Origin: Ruegeria sp. EL01
GTDB taxonomy: Bacteria > Pseudomonadota > Alphaproteobacteria > Rhodobacterales > Rhodobacteraceae
DNA: 51,300 nt
NCBI RefSeq assembly: GCF_900313035.1
Contig: NZ_OMPS01000020.1
Coordinates: forward strand, 1 to 51,300
Direction: 5' to 3'
Positions 7,182-15,538 of the stretch are shown here, piece by piece (position 1 is the stretch's first letter; each line of letters begins with the position of its first letter). The position numbers and the translations under genes are program-made. Below the pieces are notes generated by a model. That model was given only the letters and a program-made list of their open reading frames with translations. It was not told where the DNA came from and ran no database searches.

Positions 7182-8492
7182 ATGCGAGACCACACCGATC
7201 TTCAAACTATGAACGAAAGAAGCCTGGCTCAACAGGCAGCCGTTCGCCGCGATACTTTCTCGCCCGCTGATGAGAAAATACTTCGACCATTTTCGATCTG
7301 GGAAATCAGCCAGTTTATGTTTGATGTCCCAGCGGACACCTTGAGAAAAAAGCTGGCTGACGATCCGACTCTTCCGCAAGGCGCGACAGAAGATGATGGA
7401 CGGCAAAGATGGTTTTCTCTGGCAGAAATAAATGAGTTGAGACGCCGGCTGAGATTTCGAGGTAAAAGCCTTCTGCCCCAAAGGCCAACGGGTCGGGCAA
7501 TGAGAGTGGCGGTATCGAACTTTAAAGGTGGCGTTGGAAAAACTGTGGTCGCACAGCACTTGGCAAATGCGGCCGCGCTTGATGGCTACCGTGTCTTGGT
7601 GGTGGATTTCGACCCCCAGGCGACCCTTACCCATTCAATGGGTCTGACTGAAGTTAGAGAGTGGAATACTGTCTGGGGCATTATGTGCCGTGATCTCTGC
7701 CGTGAGGCAAACCGGATAGCAGATGAATATGATGATCCGGCGGACTGCCCCTACCCTACCGCTGACGAGTTGCCTGAAGATGTTCAGTCGATTGCCGCGC
7801 AGCGTGTGCAAGATTTCATACAAAGTACGGCATGGTCGACAATCGACATCATTCCGAGTTGTGCAAACGCAGCCTTCGTTGAGTTTGCTTCGGCTCAATA
7901 CAGGTCCATTCATAAGGCATGGAGCTTTTTTGGGTGCGTTGCAAGATATCTCGATGAGCTGCCAGACGACCAATACGACTTAATTATCTTCGATTGCCCG
8001 CCGGCAATTGGTTACCAATCTTTGAATGCGGCCTTTGCCGCTGACATTCTCTATATTCCCTCTGGCCCAGGCTATTGGGAGTATGACAGCACCACGAGTT
8101 ATCTCGGTCAGCTTGGTGATGCCTTAGAAGACATAACCAACGGGTTCGAACGTATTGCTCAGGATGCCGGCATCACACTTCCAAAGAGGTTCGATGACAT
8201 AAGAGTTCTCATGACCCGCTTTGAGGCCAGCAACTCTCTGCATGTAGCAATGATGGATGCCTTCAAAAATGTTTTTGGAGCCGACGTCTGTCAAAACCCA
8301 ATCGAGATGACGCGTGCCGTCGAGCAGTCAGGTAGATTCCAGATGTCTGTTTACGAACAGGACTACAGGCAGATGACTCGGGACACTTGGAAAAGGGCGC
8401 GTCAGTCTTTTGATAACGCGTATGGCGAGTTTAAGGATGTTGTCCTACGGGCATGGGAAGCGCGTACTAAAGTTGAGGAGCGTGTAGAATGA
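7182..8492 (+). CDS. parA: plasmid partition ATPase ParA
   Basis: This is a 436-residue ParA of the type with an N-terminal helix-turn-helix (type Ia). Residues about 30-100 carry a MerR-like DNA-binding part (FSIWEISQFMFDVPADTLRKKL...RWFSLAEINELRRRL). The ATPase follows, with the deviant Walker A FKGGVGKTVVAQHLANAAA near residue 115, the VLVVDFDPQATLTHSMGL segment, and Walker B LIIFDCPPAIGYQSLNAAFAAD. It drives plasmid segregation together with ParB and probably represses its own promoter through the HTH. A second in-frame ATG at 7209 is an alternative start. The stop overlaps the parB ATG in ATGA. Confidence 0.9.
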   Translation: MRDHTDLQTMNERSLAQQAAVRRDTFSPADEKILRPFSIWEISQFMFDVPADTLRKKLADDPTLPQGATEDDGRQRWFSLAEINELRRRLRFRGKSLLPQRPTGRAMRVAVSNFKGGVGKTVVAQHLANAAALDGYRVLVVDFDPQATLTHSMGLTEVREWNTVWGIMCRDLCREANRIADEYDDPADCPYPTADELPEDVQSIAAQRVQDFIQSTAWSTIDIIPSCANAAFVEFASAQYRSIHKAWSFFGCVARYLDELPDDQYDLIIFDCPPAIGYQSLNAAFAADILYIPSGPGYWEYDSTTSYLGQLGDALEDITNGFERIAQDAGITLPKRFDDIRVLMTRFEASNSLHVAMMDAFKNVFGADVCQNPIEMTRAVEQSGRFQMSVYEQDYRQMTRDTWKRARQSFDNAYGEFKDVVLRAWEARTKVEERVE

Positions 8493-9541
8493 GTGGTAAT
8501 AAATTCGGCTTCACTCCGATTGATGACAATGACCTCAAGAAAACCCGTCGACGCGAAGTGGGTCCGATGGGGGCTGCAGTACGAGAGACAGCAAACAGCT
8601 TGAACGAAAGCACTGAAAATCGTGTCGAGCAGCGACGGCAAAATGCCTCGGATGCCAAGGAGTATCGTAAAGCCCGTGATGAGGGTCGAGTGCTGGTCGC
8701 GGTTGGCATCAATGATATTCTCACCTCAGACCTGCCTAGAGATCGGCTGGATCTTTTGGCTGTCGCGAGTTCTGATGAGATGGATGAACTCAAAGCTTCA
8801 ATTCAGGAACGTGGCCAGAAGGAGCCGATAGAACTTTATATGGATCTGGATGGTCGCTTCCAGCTCAAAAAAGGTTGGAGACGATTGACGGCCCTTAAGC
8901 AGCTTTTTGAAGAAACTGGTGAAGACCGTTTCTCCAGCATTACGGCTCGAGTTGCAGAAACTCAAAGCGATCGCATTGATCTCTATATCGACATGGTTGA
9001 AGAGAATGTTGTTCGGGAGGATCTGACTTTTGCCGAGATGGCACAAGTGGCAATTCTTGCTTCCAGAGACGCGGATTTAGGGGCAGGGGATCCTGAAGCA
9101 TTGGTCGGGAGATTGTATTCGTCCCTACACAAAATGAAGCGATCTTATATTCGAAGTTTTGTTTATCTGCTCAATGAGCTTGAAGACGCGTTGCCGTTTC
9201 CAAAAGCTGTCTCTAGAAACCTCGGCGTTGAGGTCGCACGAAAACTGCGAGCGTCATCAGGTTCTGTCGCTGGTTTAAAGAATGTGTTAGCGCGTGCATC
9301 TACAGCGGGTGAGCAGAATGAGACACTTGATGCTTTCTTGGTAGATCCTGATGCTGAGCTATCCAGTGATATGCCACGCGAAAAGAGCGAAAGCGTCAAA
9401 TATGAGTTTCATGTAGGCGCTTCAAAAGTCACTGCTCGAAAGGGAGAGTGTAGGATTTTGTCGGGCCAAGACTTCAGTTCAATTGACCGGCCTAAACTTC
9501 AGAGAGCAGTAGAAGCTTTTGAAGCTGTTCTGAACGAATAG
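8489..9541 (+). CDS. parB: plasmid partition protein ParB
   Basis: This 350-residue protein has a ParB/Sulfiredoxin-like N-terminal domain: LAVASSDEMDELKASIQERGQKEPIELYMDLDGRFQLKKGWRRLTALKQL. The (G-x-R-R-x-x-A) box is altered to KGWRRLTAL. A central helix-turn-helix region includes RLYSSLHKMKRSYIRSFVYLLNEL. The N-terminus is charged, as in partner proteins that stimulate ParA. Its start overlaps the parA stop by 4 bp. The last base of its stop codon is the first base of a palindromic site, which suggests that the centromere is immediately downstream. Confidence 0.87.
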   Translation: MSGNKFGFTPIDDNDLKKTRRREVGPMGAAVRETANSLNESTENRVEQRRQNASDAKEYRKARDEGRVLVAVGINDILTSDLPRDRLDLLAVASSDEMDELKASIQERGQKEPIELYMDLDGRFQLKKGWRRLTALKQLFEETGEDRFSSITARVAETQSDRIDLYIDMVEENVVREDLTFAEMAQVAILASRDADLGAGDPEALVGRLYSSLHKMKRSYIRSFVYLLNELEDALPFPKAVSRNLGVEVARKLRASSGSVAGLKNVLARASTAGEQNETLDAFLVDPDAELSSDMPREKSESVKYEFHVGASKVTARKGECRILSGQDFSSIDRPKLQRAVEAFEAVLNE

Positions 9542-9608
9542 TAACCCACGGGTTACTCATGCTCAGCTCTGTTGCTTTGAAGGCGGTAACCCGTGGGTTA
9601 CCGCCTTC
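9541..9608. promoter_or_regulatory. parS-like pair of palindromes
   Basis: GTAACCCACGGGTTAC at 9541-9556 and GTAACCCGTGGGTTAC at 9586-9601 are each near-perfect 16-bp palindromes and exact reverse complements of one another. The second sits inside a perfect 30-bp inverted repeat (9579-9608, 14-bp arms around GT). Two identical palindromic sites directly after parB are what a ParB-bound centromere looks like. The 2-base centre and the lack of a T-run argue against a transcription terminator. Confidence 0.68.
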
Positions 9609-9624
9609 CTTACTTTTGAACAGT

Positions 9625-10680
9625 CTATCCCAACAAGTCTGTCGCCGGGTTCTCTGCAATGTCGACATCGTCATAGTACTTCTGCGCCTGTGCCATGGAA
9701 CGATGCAGTGAGAGGCGCATGGCCGCCTGGATTGGGGCACCGTCGAGGGCCGCTTGGGTCAGAAAGCCGGAACGCAGCCCGTGAGGGCTGGCGAAGTCCT
9801 CCGGTAGCCCAGCCAGTTTCAATCGGTGCTTGACGATCTGATAGATCGCGTCCGGGGACAGGCGGCGCTTCAAAACTCGGTCGGCTTTGGAGACGGGTCG
9901 GAACAGGGGGCCGTTGGTGATTCCCCCAACGTCGACCCAATGCACCAGCGCCTGCGCCGCGCGCCCTTTCAGCACCAACCGCGGGGTTTCGCCCTTTGCT
10001 GTGGTTTTGGTCTCCAGCAACATCAGCCAGATGAGGCCTTTGTCGTCGAACTCCTTCAGGCTGATATCTTCTCGCATCAGCCCGGTGAGCTCCGACCGAC
10101 GGCGTCCGCCCGAGGCCCAGCCCAGCATCATTATGGCGCGGTCGCGGCAATCCCGTCGAGTGCCTCGACAGGTCGCTAACAGCTGTTCGAGGATATCGCG
10201 GGTAATCGGGTGTTGTGACTTTGGGGCAGAGGGCCGGGCAGCGGCGCGGCGCGCCTTAGCGCGGGCTTGTTTCACCTGTGGAGATCCAAACGGACTCGCG
10301 AGGTTCTTCATCCTGTGGAAGGCCAGCCAGGAGGCGATACGGCGGTCCAGCGTCGACGGGGCGGGGCAGGCAAGCGATTTGCGCAGCCCTTGCGCAATTA
10401 GTGCTTCCGCCGTTTCCCGGGCAATGTCGTCTTTGGGAGCGTCGCTCAGGTCGCGAGCGTGATCCAGCAGGAAGGCGAGGGCGATAGCCTCGGTCTCTGG
10501 CCAGTTCAGCGCTTCGACAAATCGTGCCGACTTCCAGGCGGTGATATAGAGCAGATCGCGCTCATACGCGCGCAACGTGTTGGCGGGTGTGCCGCGCACA
10601 TAGAGGTCGGTAAGCGCGTCCTGATCCGCGTCCGACAGAGCAGGGGAGGATGCGGGGAGATATGGGGCAGGGGTCTTCAT
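9625..10680 (-). CDS. tyrosine recombinase / phage-type integrase
   Basis: This is a 351-residue site-specific recombinase. An N-terminal SAM-like core-binding domain (TPANTLRAYERDLLYITAWK) is followed by a catalytic domain with the first Arg in GWASGGRRRSELTGL. Box II is HGLRSGFLTQAALDGAP, then SLHRSMAQAQKYYDD with the Tyr nucleophile near the end. It could resolve plasmid multimers or integrate the plasmid or a cargo. I chose the ATG at 10680 (MKTPAPYLP). A longer frame starting at 10716 would run through an inverted repeat. It faces parB tail to tail, with the parS-like sites between. Confidence 0.85.
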   Translation of the reverse strand: MKTPAPYLPASSPALSDADQDALTDLYVRGTPANTLRAYERDLLYITAWKSARFVEALNWPETEAIALAFLLDHARDLSDAPKDDIARETAEALIAQGLRKSLACPAPSTLDRRIASWLAFHRMKNLASPFGSPQVKQARAKARRAAARPSAPKSQHPITRDILEQLLATCRGTRRDCRDRAIMMLGWASGGRRRSELTGLMREDISLKEFDDKGLIWLMLLETKTTAKGETPRLVLKGRAAQALVHWVDVGGITNGPLFRPVSKADRVLKRRLSPDAIYQIVKHRLKLAGLPEDFASPHGLRSGFLTQAALDGAPIQAAMRLSLHRSMAQAQKYYDDVDIAENPATDLLG

Positions 10681-10693
10681 AAACGACACTCTG

Positions 10694-10743
10694 TGCCAGT
10701 TTGCTGGCAAAATCAATCACTCCTGATAAGCGATACTTATCAG
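10694..10743. repeat. two inverted repeats upstream of the recombinase gene
   Basis: TGCCAG-TTTG-CTGGCA (10694-10709) lies just upstream of the chosen recombinase start. CTGATAAG and CTTATCAG at 10723-10730 and 10736-10743 form a second repeat with a 5-bp centre, CGATA. The second has the size of a tyrosine-recombinase core site (two inverted half-sites about one crossover spacing apart). It may be the recombinase's own site or an autoregulatory operator. Confidence 0.45.
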
Positions 10744-11057
10744 ATGTAACAGGGATTTAGGACTGCAACAAATGTAACGATCATTATTGCCAAATTATGA
10801 GCGCAAAAAGGGTAGGGTGGTTTCTTCCAAAGCGGAAATCAAAGAGTCTGCTGCAATCTCTTTCACCAATTCCGATGCCAGCGCAGACATTTCCCAGTTC
10901 CTGGGCCTTGCGTGTCCAATCTGAACCTGGGACGAGCGCGGACGTTGACCGAAACGAGCCGTTTCCCACCCATGCGACAGAAACGTAAGGCCGCCTTTGG
11001 TTGACCTCTCGTGCCATACTCTTCAGTCTGGTGGGTATCTTTAGCCGCTAGGCCGCA
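10744..11057. other. 314-bp gap without a supported gene
   Basis: Short open frames exist on both strands (for example 10797-10988 plus and 10784-11017 minus). They have no recognisable motif, poor start contexts and composition unlike the neighbours. It probably contains the promoter for the FecR-domain gene. I see no clear promoter elements, repeats or RNA. Confidence 0.4.
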
Positions 11058-11672
11058 ATGATTCAAAAAAGCTTGCTTATTATCCTTCTAGTTTATTCCT
11101 GGATCGGGTTGGCCGGTTCGGTCGCCGCTCAAACACAAGGAACCTGTGTCATAACGCGAATGGAAGGGCAGGCGGTCGTTTCTGCCCGAGGCGCAGGTGC
11201 CCAACCTGCGGCCATCGGTTTGGGTTTGGGGTTGAATGCAAAGCTGCACACAGAGGCCGATGCGCGGGTTACCATGGCCTGCTCTGGTGGGCTAGAAGTT
11301 GTTGTGGGCCCCAAGAGCGAGATCGACGTGCTTGGTCTGCTGGGTGATGATACGCGTCCCTTTGGACTGCGTCTGATCGATGGCATCGCCGGGTTCCTTT
11401 TTTCCTCGGAAGACGGGAACGGCGTCCAGGTAAGAACTCCTTCTGCTGTCGCCGCGGTCCGGTCCACCGAGTGGGCGATGCGTGTCGAAAACAGTGCAAG
11501 CGCTATCTTCACGCGTGAAGGCACGGTGTTTGTTTCTGCAGATGACTCCGTTGCGCAACTAAGCCCGGGCAAAGGCATTGATGTATCCTCCTCTGGCAAG
11601 GTTGGGTCGGTCACGGATTGGGGATCGGCGCGCATTGAGGAATTCAACGCACTTCTTGGGGCGGAATGGTAG
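11058..11672 (+). CDS. exported FecR-domain protein
   Basis: This 204-residue protein has an N-terminal signal peptide (SLLIILLVYSWIGLAGSVAAQ, cleavage probably after VAA or AAQ). A FecR-type beta domain follows: MEGQAVVSARGAG, then LGLGLNAKLHTEADARVTMACSGG and VRTPSAVAAVRSTEWAM. The last is the T-P-x-A-x-x-x-x-R-G/S-T-E motif typical of FecR periplasmic modules. Without a sigma factor or TonB receptor nearby it is unlikely to be iron signalling. FecR-like proteins are frequently paired with CHASE2 cyclases, as here: the next gene overlaps it by 7 bp. It would act in the periplasm, perhaps as a ligand-binding or scaffold partner of the CHASE2 sensor. Confidence 0.8.
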   Translation: MIQKSLLIILLVYSWIGLAGSVAAQTQGTCVITRMEGQAVVSARGAGAQPAAIGLGLGLNAKLHTEADARVTMACSGGLEVVVGPKSEIDVLGLLGDDTRPFGLRLIDGIAGFLFSSEDGNGVQVRTPSAVAAVRSTEWAMRVENSASAIFTREGTVFVSADDSVAQLSPGKGIDVSSSGKVGSVTDWGSARIEEFNALLGAEW

Positions 11673-13546
11673 CACGCGACGGATTTCGACGCGTACGACG
11701 CATCACTGGGGTGATCGTGCTGCTGTTGAGCCTGTTGATCGCGATTTGGCATCCCGGAGACCGAAGTACGTTTTGGCAGGGAGTTGAAGGCAGACTGCTT
11801 GACGCCAGATTCTTTTGGCGCGGCCCGGTGACACCCCCGGACGGTGTCGCAATCATTGCGTTTGACGATGCCGCGATGGCACAGCTCGAAACATTTCCGC
11901 CGTCTCGATCAGCCCTGGCAGAGGCGGTGACGATTGCCTCAGAGGCGGGTGCCGCAGCAATTGCTTTGGACTTTCTGCTGATTGATCCGCGTGGGGGTGA
12001 CGAAGGTCTTGCCGAGGCATTGGCAGGTGCCGACGCAGTTCTTGGGGTAGCCGAAGCACCCGCTGGCGCGTCTCTGAAAGATCTTCAGAGCGGCGATTTT
12101 GCAGTTGTGATTGCCCCTGAGTTGGAAAACCCGCTGCCCGCGTTGGGCCCGGCTGAGACATTGCGCGGTGTGGCGTCGATTGGACATGTGAACCTGCGCC
12201 ATGATCCCGATGGAGCAGCACGTCGGCTTGGAGCGGCGCAGTATCTGGCAACTAAGGACGGCAACGCATGGTATCCGCCGCTTGCCCTTGCGGTCCTCAA
12301 GGCGGAGGATAATGAGCTGAACCTACAGTTGCGGTCATCCCAAAAAGGCGGGCACCTGACAGTAGGGGACACATTGATCACGCTGGACAGGCAGGGAGCC
12401 ATCCCCCTGAACTTCTACGGGCAAGAAGGGACGATCCCGACCTATTCTTTCGCAGAGCTTGGGGAGGCAATCCTGCAGGACAAGATCGTGTTTGTCGGGG
12501 CCACTGCGACCGGGTTCGGAGACCGGCATGCCACCTCCTACGATGCCACCTTTCCCGGCGTTGAACTGCATGCAACCTTGGCTGCAAACGTGATCGAACA
12601 GCATTTTCTGCGTCGTGACGCGCTGACATGGTCATGGGACATCGCATTGGCGCTGTTGGCAGCCGCGCTCGGGTTCTTCGCCGCAAGGTTGGACCGGCCT
12701 TGGCTGGGTTTTTTGGCGATCTCGGCGGTATTCAGCGCGCTGGCCCTCGTGCTGCAAGCCGCATTCGTCGTCGGCTGGTGGCTGGACGGGGTCACGGCGG
12801 TCTTTTCGCTTCTATTGGGCGCTGGTGCCGGCGCGGGACTGCGGCTTGTGCAACATCGTCGACGTGCGGCGAACCTTGCGCTTTATCAGTCACCTCTGCT
12901 CGTAGAACGGCTGGCAGATGCGACCGACCCCCGCTTCGAAGCCTCGGCAAGGCCTGCCGTTGTTTTGTTTGTTGATGTCGCTAACTTCACAAAACATTCC
13001 GAGAGCCTCGGCCCCGAGGGCACCGCCGACTTTTTGCGGCTGTTTCACGGGCTCGTCGAACAGTCAGTGGAACCGCAGCGCGGGATTATCGCACATTTTG
13101 CCGGAGATGGCGCGATGGTTGTCTTCGGTCTGCCGGAGCCCGGCCCGGACGATGCTATGCGCGCCTTGCGCTTCATAGAGGCGCTGTATGCGACGGTTGG
13201 TACAAGTTCAGACTGGCCCGGTCTCGGGTTACGGGTCGGTGGGCATGCGGGCCCGGTCCAGACCAGTGTAATCGGCGGAAAGCGTCACAAACAGCTCGCC
13301 GTGAGCGGTGACGTGGTAAACACGGCCAGTCGCCTTCAGGAATTAGCTAAATCTCAAAACGCGGCTATTGCCCTGTCCAGCGCACTGCTGGAGCCAGATT
13401 CGCAAAACCGAGACCGAGCAAAAAAAATGGGATTACACCCAGCTGGCCAACATGCGCTTCGCGGTCGGATGGGGCTTTGTTGCACAAATCGGGGTGTGGT
13501 CGGACTTCCCCTTTCCCCAGACAGACTTATCCTCCGGCCTCTGTGA
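11666..13546 (+). CDS. CHASE2-domain class III adenylate/guanylate cyclase, 3' end replaced by IS5
   Basis: This is a membrane sensor cyclase. An N-terminal membrane anchor (GVIVLLLSLLIAIW) is followed by a periplasmic CHASE2 domain (about residues 30-320) with VAIIAFDDAAM and IALDFLLIDPRG near its start. Three transmembrane segments follow (about 325-400). A class III cyclase domain starts near residue 430: VVLFVDVANFTKHS (first metal Asp), HFAGDGAMVVFG (second), SGDVVNTASRLQE (transition-state Asn/Arg). It makes cAMP or cGMP; the choice is not readable. The natural gene stops matching at ALRGR near residue 602. The last 24 or so residues are encoded by the inverted repeat and end of the inserted IS5 element. 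The core is complete, so activity may survive. Confidence 0.83.
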   Translation: MVARDGFRRVRRITGVIVLLLSLLIAIWHPGDRSTFWQGVEGRLLDARFFWRGPVTPPDGVAIIAFDDAAMAQLETFPPSRSALAEAVTIASEAGAAAIALDFLLIDPRGGDEGLAEALAGADAVLGVAEAPAGASLKDLQSGDFAVVIAPELENPLPALGPAETLRGVASIGHVNLRHDPDGAARRLGAAQYLATKDGNAWYPPLALAVLKAEDNELNLQLRSSQKGGHLTVGDTLITLDRQGAIPLNFYGQEGTIPTYSFAELGEAILQDKIVFVGATATGFGDRHATSYDATFPGVELHATLAANVIEQHFLRRDALTWSWDIALALLAAALGFFAARLDRPWLGFLAISAVFSALALVLQAAFVVGWWLDGVTAVFSLLLGAGAGAGLRLVQHRRRAANLALYQSPLLVERLADATDPRFEASARPAVVLFVDVANFTKHSESLGPEGTADFLRLFHGLVEQSVEPQRGIIAHFAGDGAMVVFGLPEPGPDDAMRALRFIEALYATVGTSSDWPGLGLRVGGHAGPVQTSVIGGKRHKQLAVSGDVVNTASRLQELAKSQNAAIALSSALLEPDSQNRDRAKKMGLHPAGQHALRGRMGLCCTNRGVVGLPLSPDRLILRPL

Positions 13547-14522
13547 TGGGTATGCCAAGCGTGGTGTAGCGATTGAGCACGGCAACGCGGACTTGGATCT
13601 CTGCGACCTGGCGGTCGAAGTCCCGCGCCATGAGGCTTTGCCCCAGCAACTTCACGCAATGCATCTTTGTCTCGACCCGGCTCCGGCGGTGATAGCCGCT
13701 CCATCGCCGCCAGATAGCCCGACCGAGGTATCGCGAGGCATTGACGACCTCGTTCCGGGCGATGGCCCCGGCGCTCGTGGGTTTCCACGGTTTTGCATTC
13801 TTCCGTGGAGGGATGACGGCATGAGCGCCGCGGGCGGCAATCGCGTCATGGCAGTTCCGGGTGTCGTAGGCCCCATCAGCAGTCACTGATCCGACAACCT
13901 GATCAGGCGGGATTTGGTCAAGCAATTCTGGCAACATGGGCGCGTCGCCAACATTGCTGGTGGTGACCTCGACCGCCCGCACTTCCAGCGTTTCCTCGTC
14001 GATCCCTATGTGTATCTTTCGCCATATCCGGCGATTAGTGCCACCGTGTTTGCGGGCGTTCCACTCGCCTTCGCCCTCTGCCTTGATACCCGTGCTGTCA
14101 ATCAAGAGGTTTAGCGGGCCGGTGTTACCGCGATAGGGCAGGTTCACGTTCAGTGTCTTCTGGCGGCGGCACAAGGTGCTGAAATCCGGAACGGTCCAAT
14201 CCAGCCCAACCAGCCGCAACAAGCTCTCGACGAACCCCGTAGTCTGCCGGAGCGGCATGCCAAACAGCACCTTCAGGGTCAGGCAGGTCTGGATCGCGGC
14301 TTCGCTGAATTGTTGCTGCCGCCCACGCTTGCCCGTTGGTGGCGGCGTCCAGACCATCTCCGGATCAAACCAAATCGACAGCGATCCGCGTTGCTTCAGC
14401 GCTGTGTTGTACGAAGGCCAGTTCGCGGTCTTGTACTTCGTAGGGGTCCAACTGCTCATGCCTCCCGGCTATCACGCTGGATTCATAGAGTGAATCCCCG
14501 GCGTGATTTGTGCAACAAAGCC
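13473..14522. mobile_element. IS5-family (IS903-like) insertion sequence, complete
   Basis: The element is 1050 bp, bounded by perfect 18-bp inverted repeats: GGCTTTGTTGCACAAATC at 13473-13490 and its complement at 14505-14522. It carries one intact transposase on the minus strand. The flanking 9 bp differ (GTCGGATGG on the left, ATCTTGAGG on the right), so the target duplication expected for the IS903 group is missing. The right flank is an IS66 fragment and not the rest of the cyclase gene. This indicates a deletion or recombination next to the element after insertion. Confidence 0.92.
13527..14459 (-). CDS. IS5-family transposase
   Basis: This is a 310-residue DDE transposase of the IS5 family. 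The visible core includes LLIDSTGIKAEGEGEW (first Asp), VTADGAYDTRNCHDAI (second Asp, D-G-A-Y-D motif), and RRSRVETKMHCVKLLG (final Glu in the Y-R-x-x-x-E-x-x-x-x-x-x-K context). The N-terminus (YNTALKQRGSLSIWFDPEM) is typical of the IS903/ISMdi-like group. It looks intact and sits inside matching terminal repeats, so the element may be active. Confidence 0.93.
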   Translation of the reverse strand: MSSWTPTKYKTANWPSYNTALKQRGSLSIWFDPEMVWTPPPTGKRGRQQQFSEAAIQTCLTLKVLFGMPLRQTTGFVESLLRLVGLDWTVPDFSTLCRRQKTLNVNLPYRGNTGPLNLLIDSTGIKAEGEGEWNARKHGGTNRRIWRKIHIGIDEETLEVRAVEVTTSNVGDAPMLPELLDQIPPDQVVGSVTADGAYDTRNCHDAIAARGAHAVIPPRKNAKPWKPTSAGAIARNEVVNASRYLGRAIWRRWSGYHRRSRVETKMHCVKLLGQSLMARDFDRQVAEIQVRVAVLNRYTTLGIPITEAGG

Positions 14523-14537
14523 ATCTTGAGGCGGTTT

Positions 14538-14924
14538 ATGGCTGGGAAGAAGGGTCAGAAGAAGCGGTTCTGGTCGGATGAAGAGAAGCGATCGATCTGT
14601 GCGCAGACGACAGTGCCGGGCGTGTCAGTGGCGCAGGTCGCACGTCGGTACGCGATGAATGCCAACCTGATCCACAATTGGTTGAAAGACATACGGTTTG
14701 CGCCGGTACCCGAGACTGCCGAACCTGATTGCCACGGCGGCTTTCTTCCGGTTGAGATCGAAGGCCCGGTCGCTGTTGCATTGGTTGAAGACGCGAGGGA
14801 CGTGGATGCGGTGGTTTCGGCGCAGCGCGTCGATATCACCTTGTCGGATGGCCGGCGGATTTTGGTCGAAGGCCCGACGGCATTGTCTGGCGTTCTGGCT
14901 TTGGTTGAAGGGTTGATGGTGTGA
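14538..14924 (+). CDS. tnpA: IS66-family accessory protein TnpA (remnant element)
   Basis: This 128-residue protein has an N-terminal helix-turn-helix: RFWSDEEKRSICAQTTVPGVSVAQVARRYAMNANLIHNWLKD, followed by a C-terminal FLPVEIEG... and VDITLSDGRRILVEGP region. That is the first ORF of IS66-type elements. An in-frame extension upstream to 14310 runs through the IS5 element and is not real. The left end of the IS66 has been lost at the IS5 junction, so only this gene and the first codons of tnpB survive. Confidence 0.82.
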   Translation: MAGKKGQKKRFWSDEEKRSICAQTTVPGVSVAQVARRYAMNANLIHNWLKDIRFAPVPETAEPDCHGGFLPVEIEGPVAVALVEDARDVDAVVSAQRVDITLSDGRRILVEGPTALSGVLALVEGLMV

Positions 14925-14965
14925 TCCCGGTTCCGGCCAATACCCGCGTCTGGCTGGCCCTTTAA
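14921..14965 (+). pseudogene. tnpB: IS66 TnpB, first 14 codons only
   Basis: A GTG at 14921 overlaps the tnpA stop. It reads VIPVPANTRVWLA, the conserved N-terminus of IS66 TnpB, before breaking at about 14960 into unrelated sequence with an immediate stop. The rest of tnpB and tnpC is absent here. A tnpC 3' fragment occurs at 42164-42373. Confidence 0.75.
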
Positions 14966-15055
14966 CCATCCCACGCCAGTGGGGTAGTCTCATCATGTTG
15001 GCGATATCCAAAAACGCGCATGAGAAAGGGGTACTTCGCCCCTTACCCAAATCGA

Positions 15056-15305
15056 CCCCGACCCGCAAACGAAAGAAACTGATGGGCCGGTTCAAGTCTT
15101 ACCGACAGGCTCAGAGGTTTCTATCAGCGTATGACCAGATCAATCTCATTTTGCGGCCCCCAAGCGCTGTCAACTCACCGCAATCTGATACCGCCACGCC
15201 CGCTCTGATGCGTTCAGTCTCTGGGCCGACTACACCGCTGAAGTCGTGACCCTATCGACGCCTTTACCAGTGAAGCACAATCTGCCGTCAACAACCTGGC
15301 ATACC
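15056..15305 (+). pseudogene. IS6-family transposase 3' remnant with terminal repeat
   Basis: PTRKRKKLMGRFKSYRQAQRFLSAYDQINLILRP matches the C-terminal part of the complete IS6 transposase at 42822-43532 residue for residue with few changes. A frameshift follows; the other frame continues as YRHARSDAF. Downstream, GTCAACAACCTGGCATACC ending near 15305 resembles the terminal repeat of that element. The first two-thirds of the gene are missing. Confidence 0.72.
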
Positions 15306-15471
15306 GGTACGTGGTTCTTGGGGCAGATTGCAGTAAGTGTGTGCCGCTTACGAAACCAAAGTTCCAACCAACCCCCAGCAAGATAAGGGCGGCATAGAAA
15401 TTCAGAAGCTCCAGCCCTGACACGGCAACAAGGGCGGAGAACAACACATTGGTCTCTTTCAATGTAATCAT
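15306..15471 (-). pseudogene. fragment of an MFS transporter gene
   Basis: Reading the minus strand, GLELLNFYAALILLGVGWNFGFVSGTHLL is a two-helix piece with the G-V-G-W-N-F-x-F motif common in one branch of MFS transporters. It has no credible start and is cut on its 3' side by the IS6 remnant. It appears to be a leftover of a transporter gene destroyed by transposition. Confidence 0.5.
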
Positions 15472-15538
15472 TTGTAGCGCCTGAGTTTACCAATGTTTTT
15501 GCTTTGCTACTGTGGCCAGGAATGGAACCTGTTGACAC

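Noticed and set aside
9579..9608. Terminator between parB and the recombinase
   Set aside because: The perfect repeat has a 2-base centre and no T-run; it shares a 16-bp core with a second site, which fits parS better.
10797..10988. Small open frame upstream of the FecR gene
   Set aside because: There is no ribosome binding site, no motif, and an equally long frame on the other strand.
14310..14924. 204-codon IS66 TnpA
   Set aside because: The first part crosses the IS5 right end; the real gene starts at 14538.
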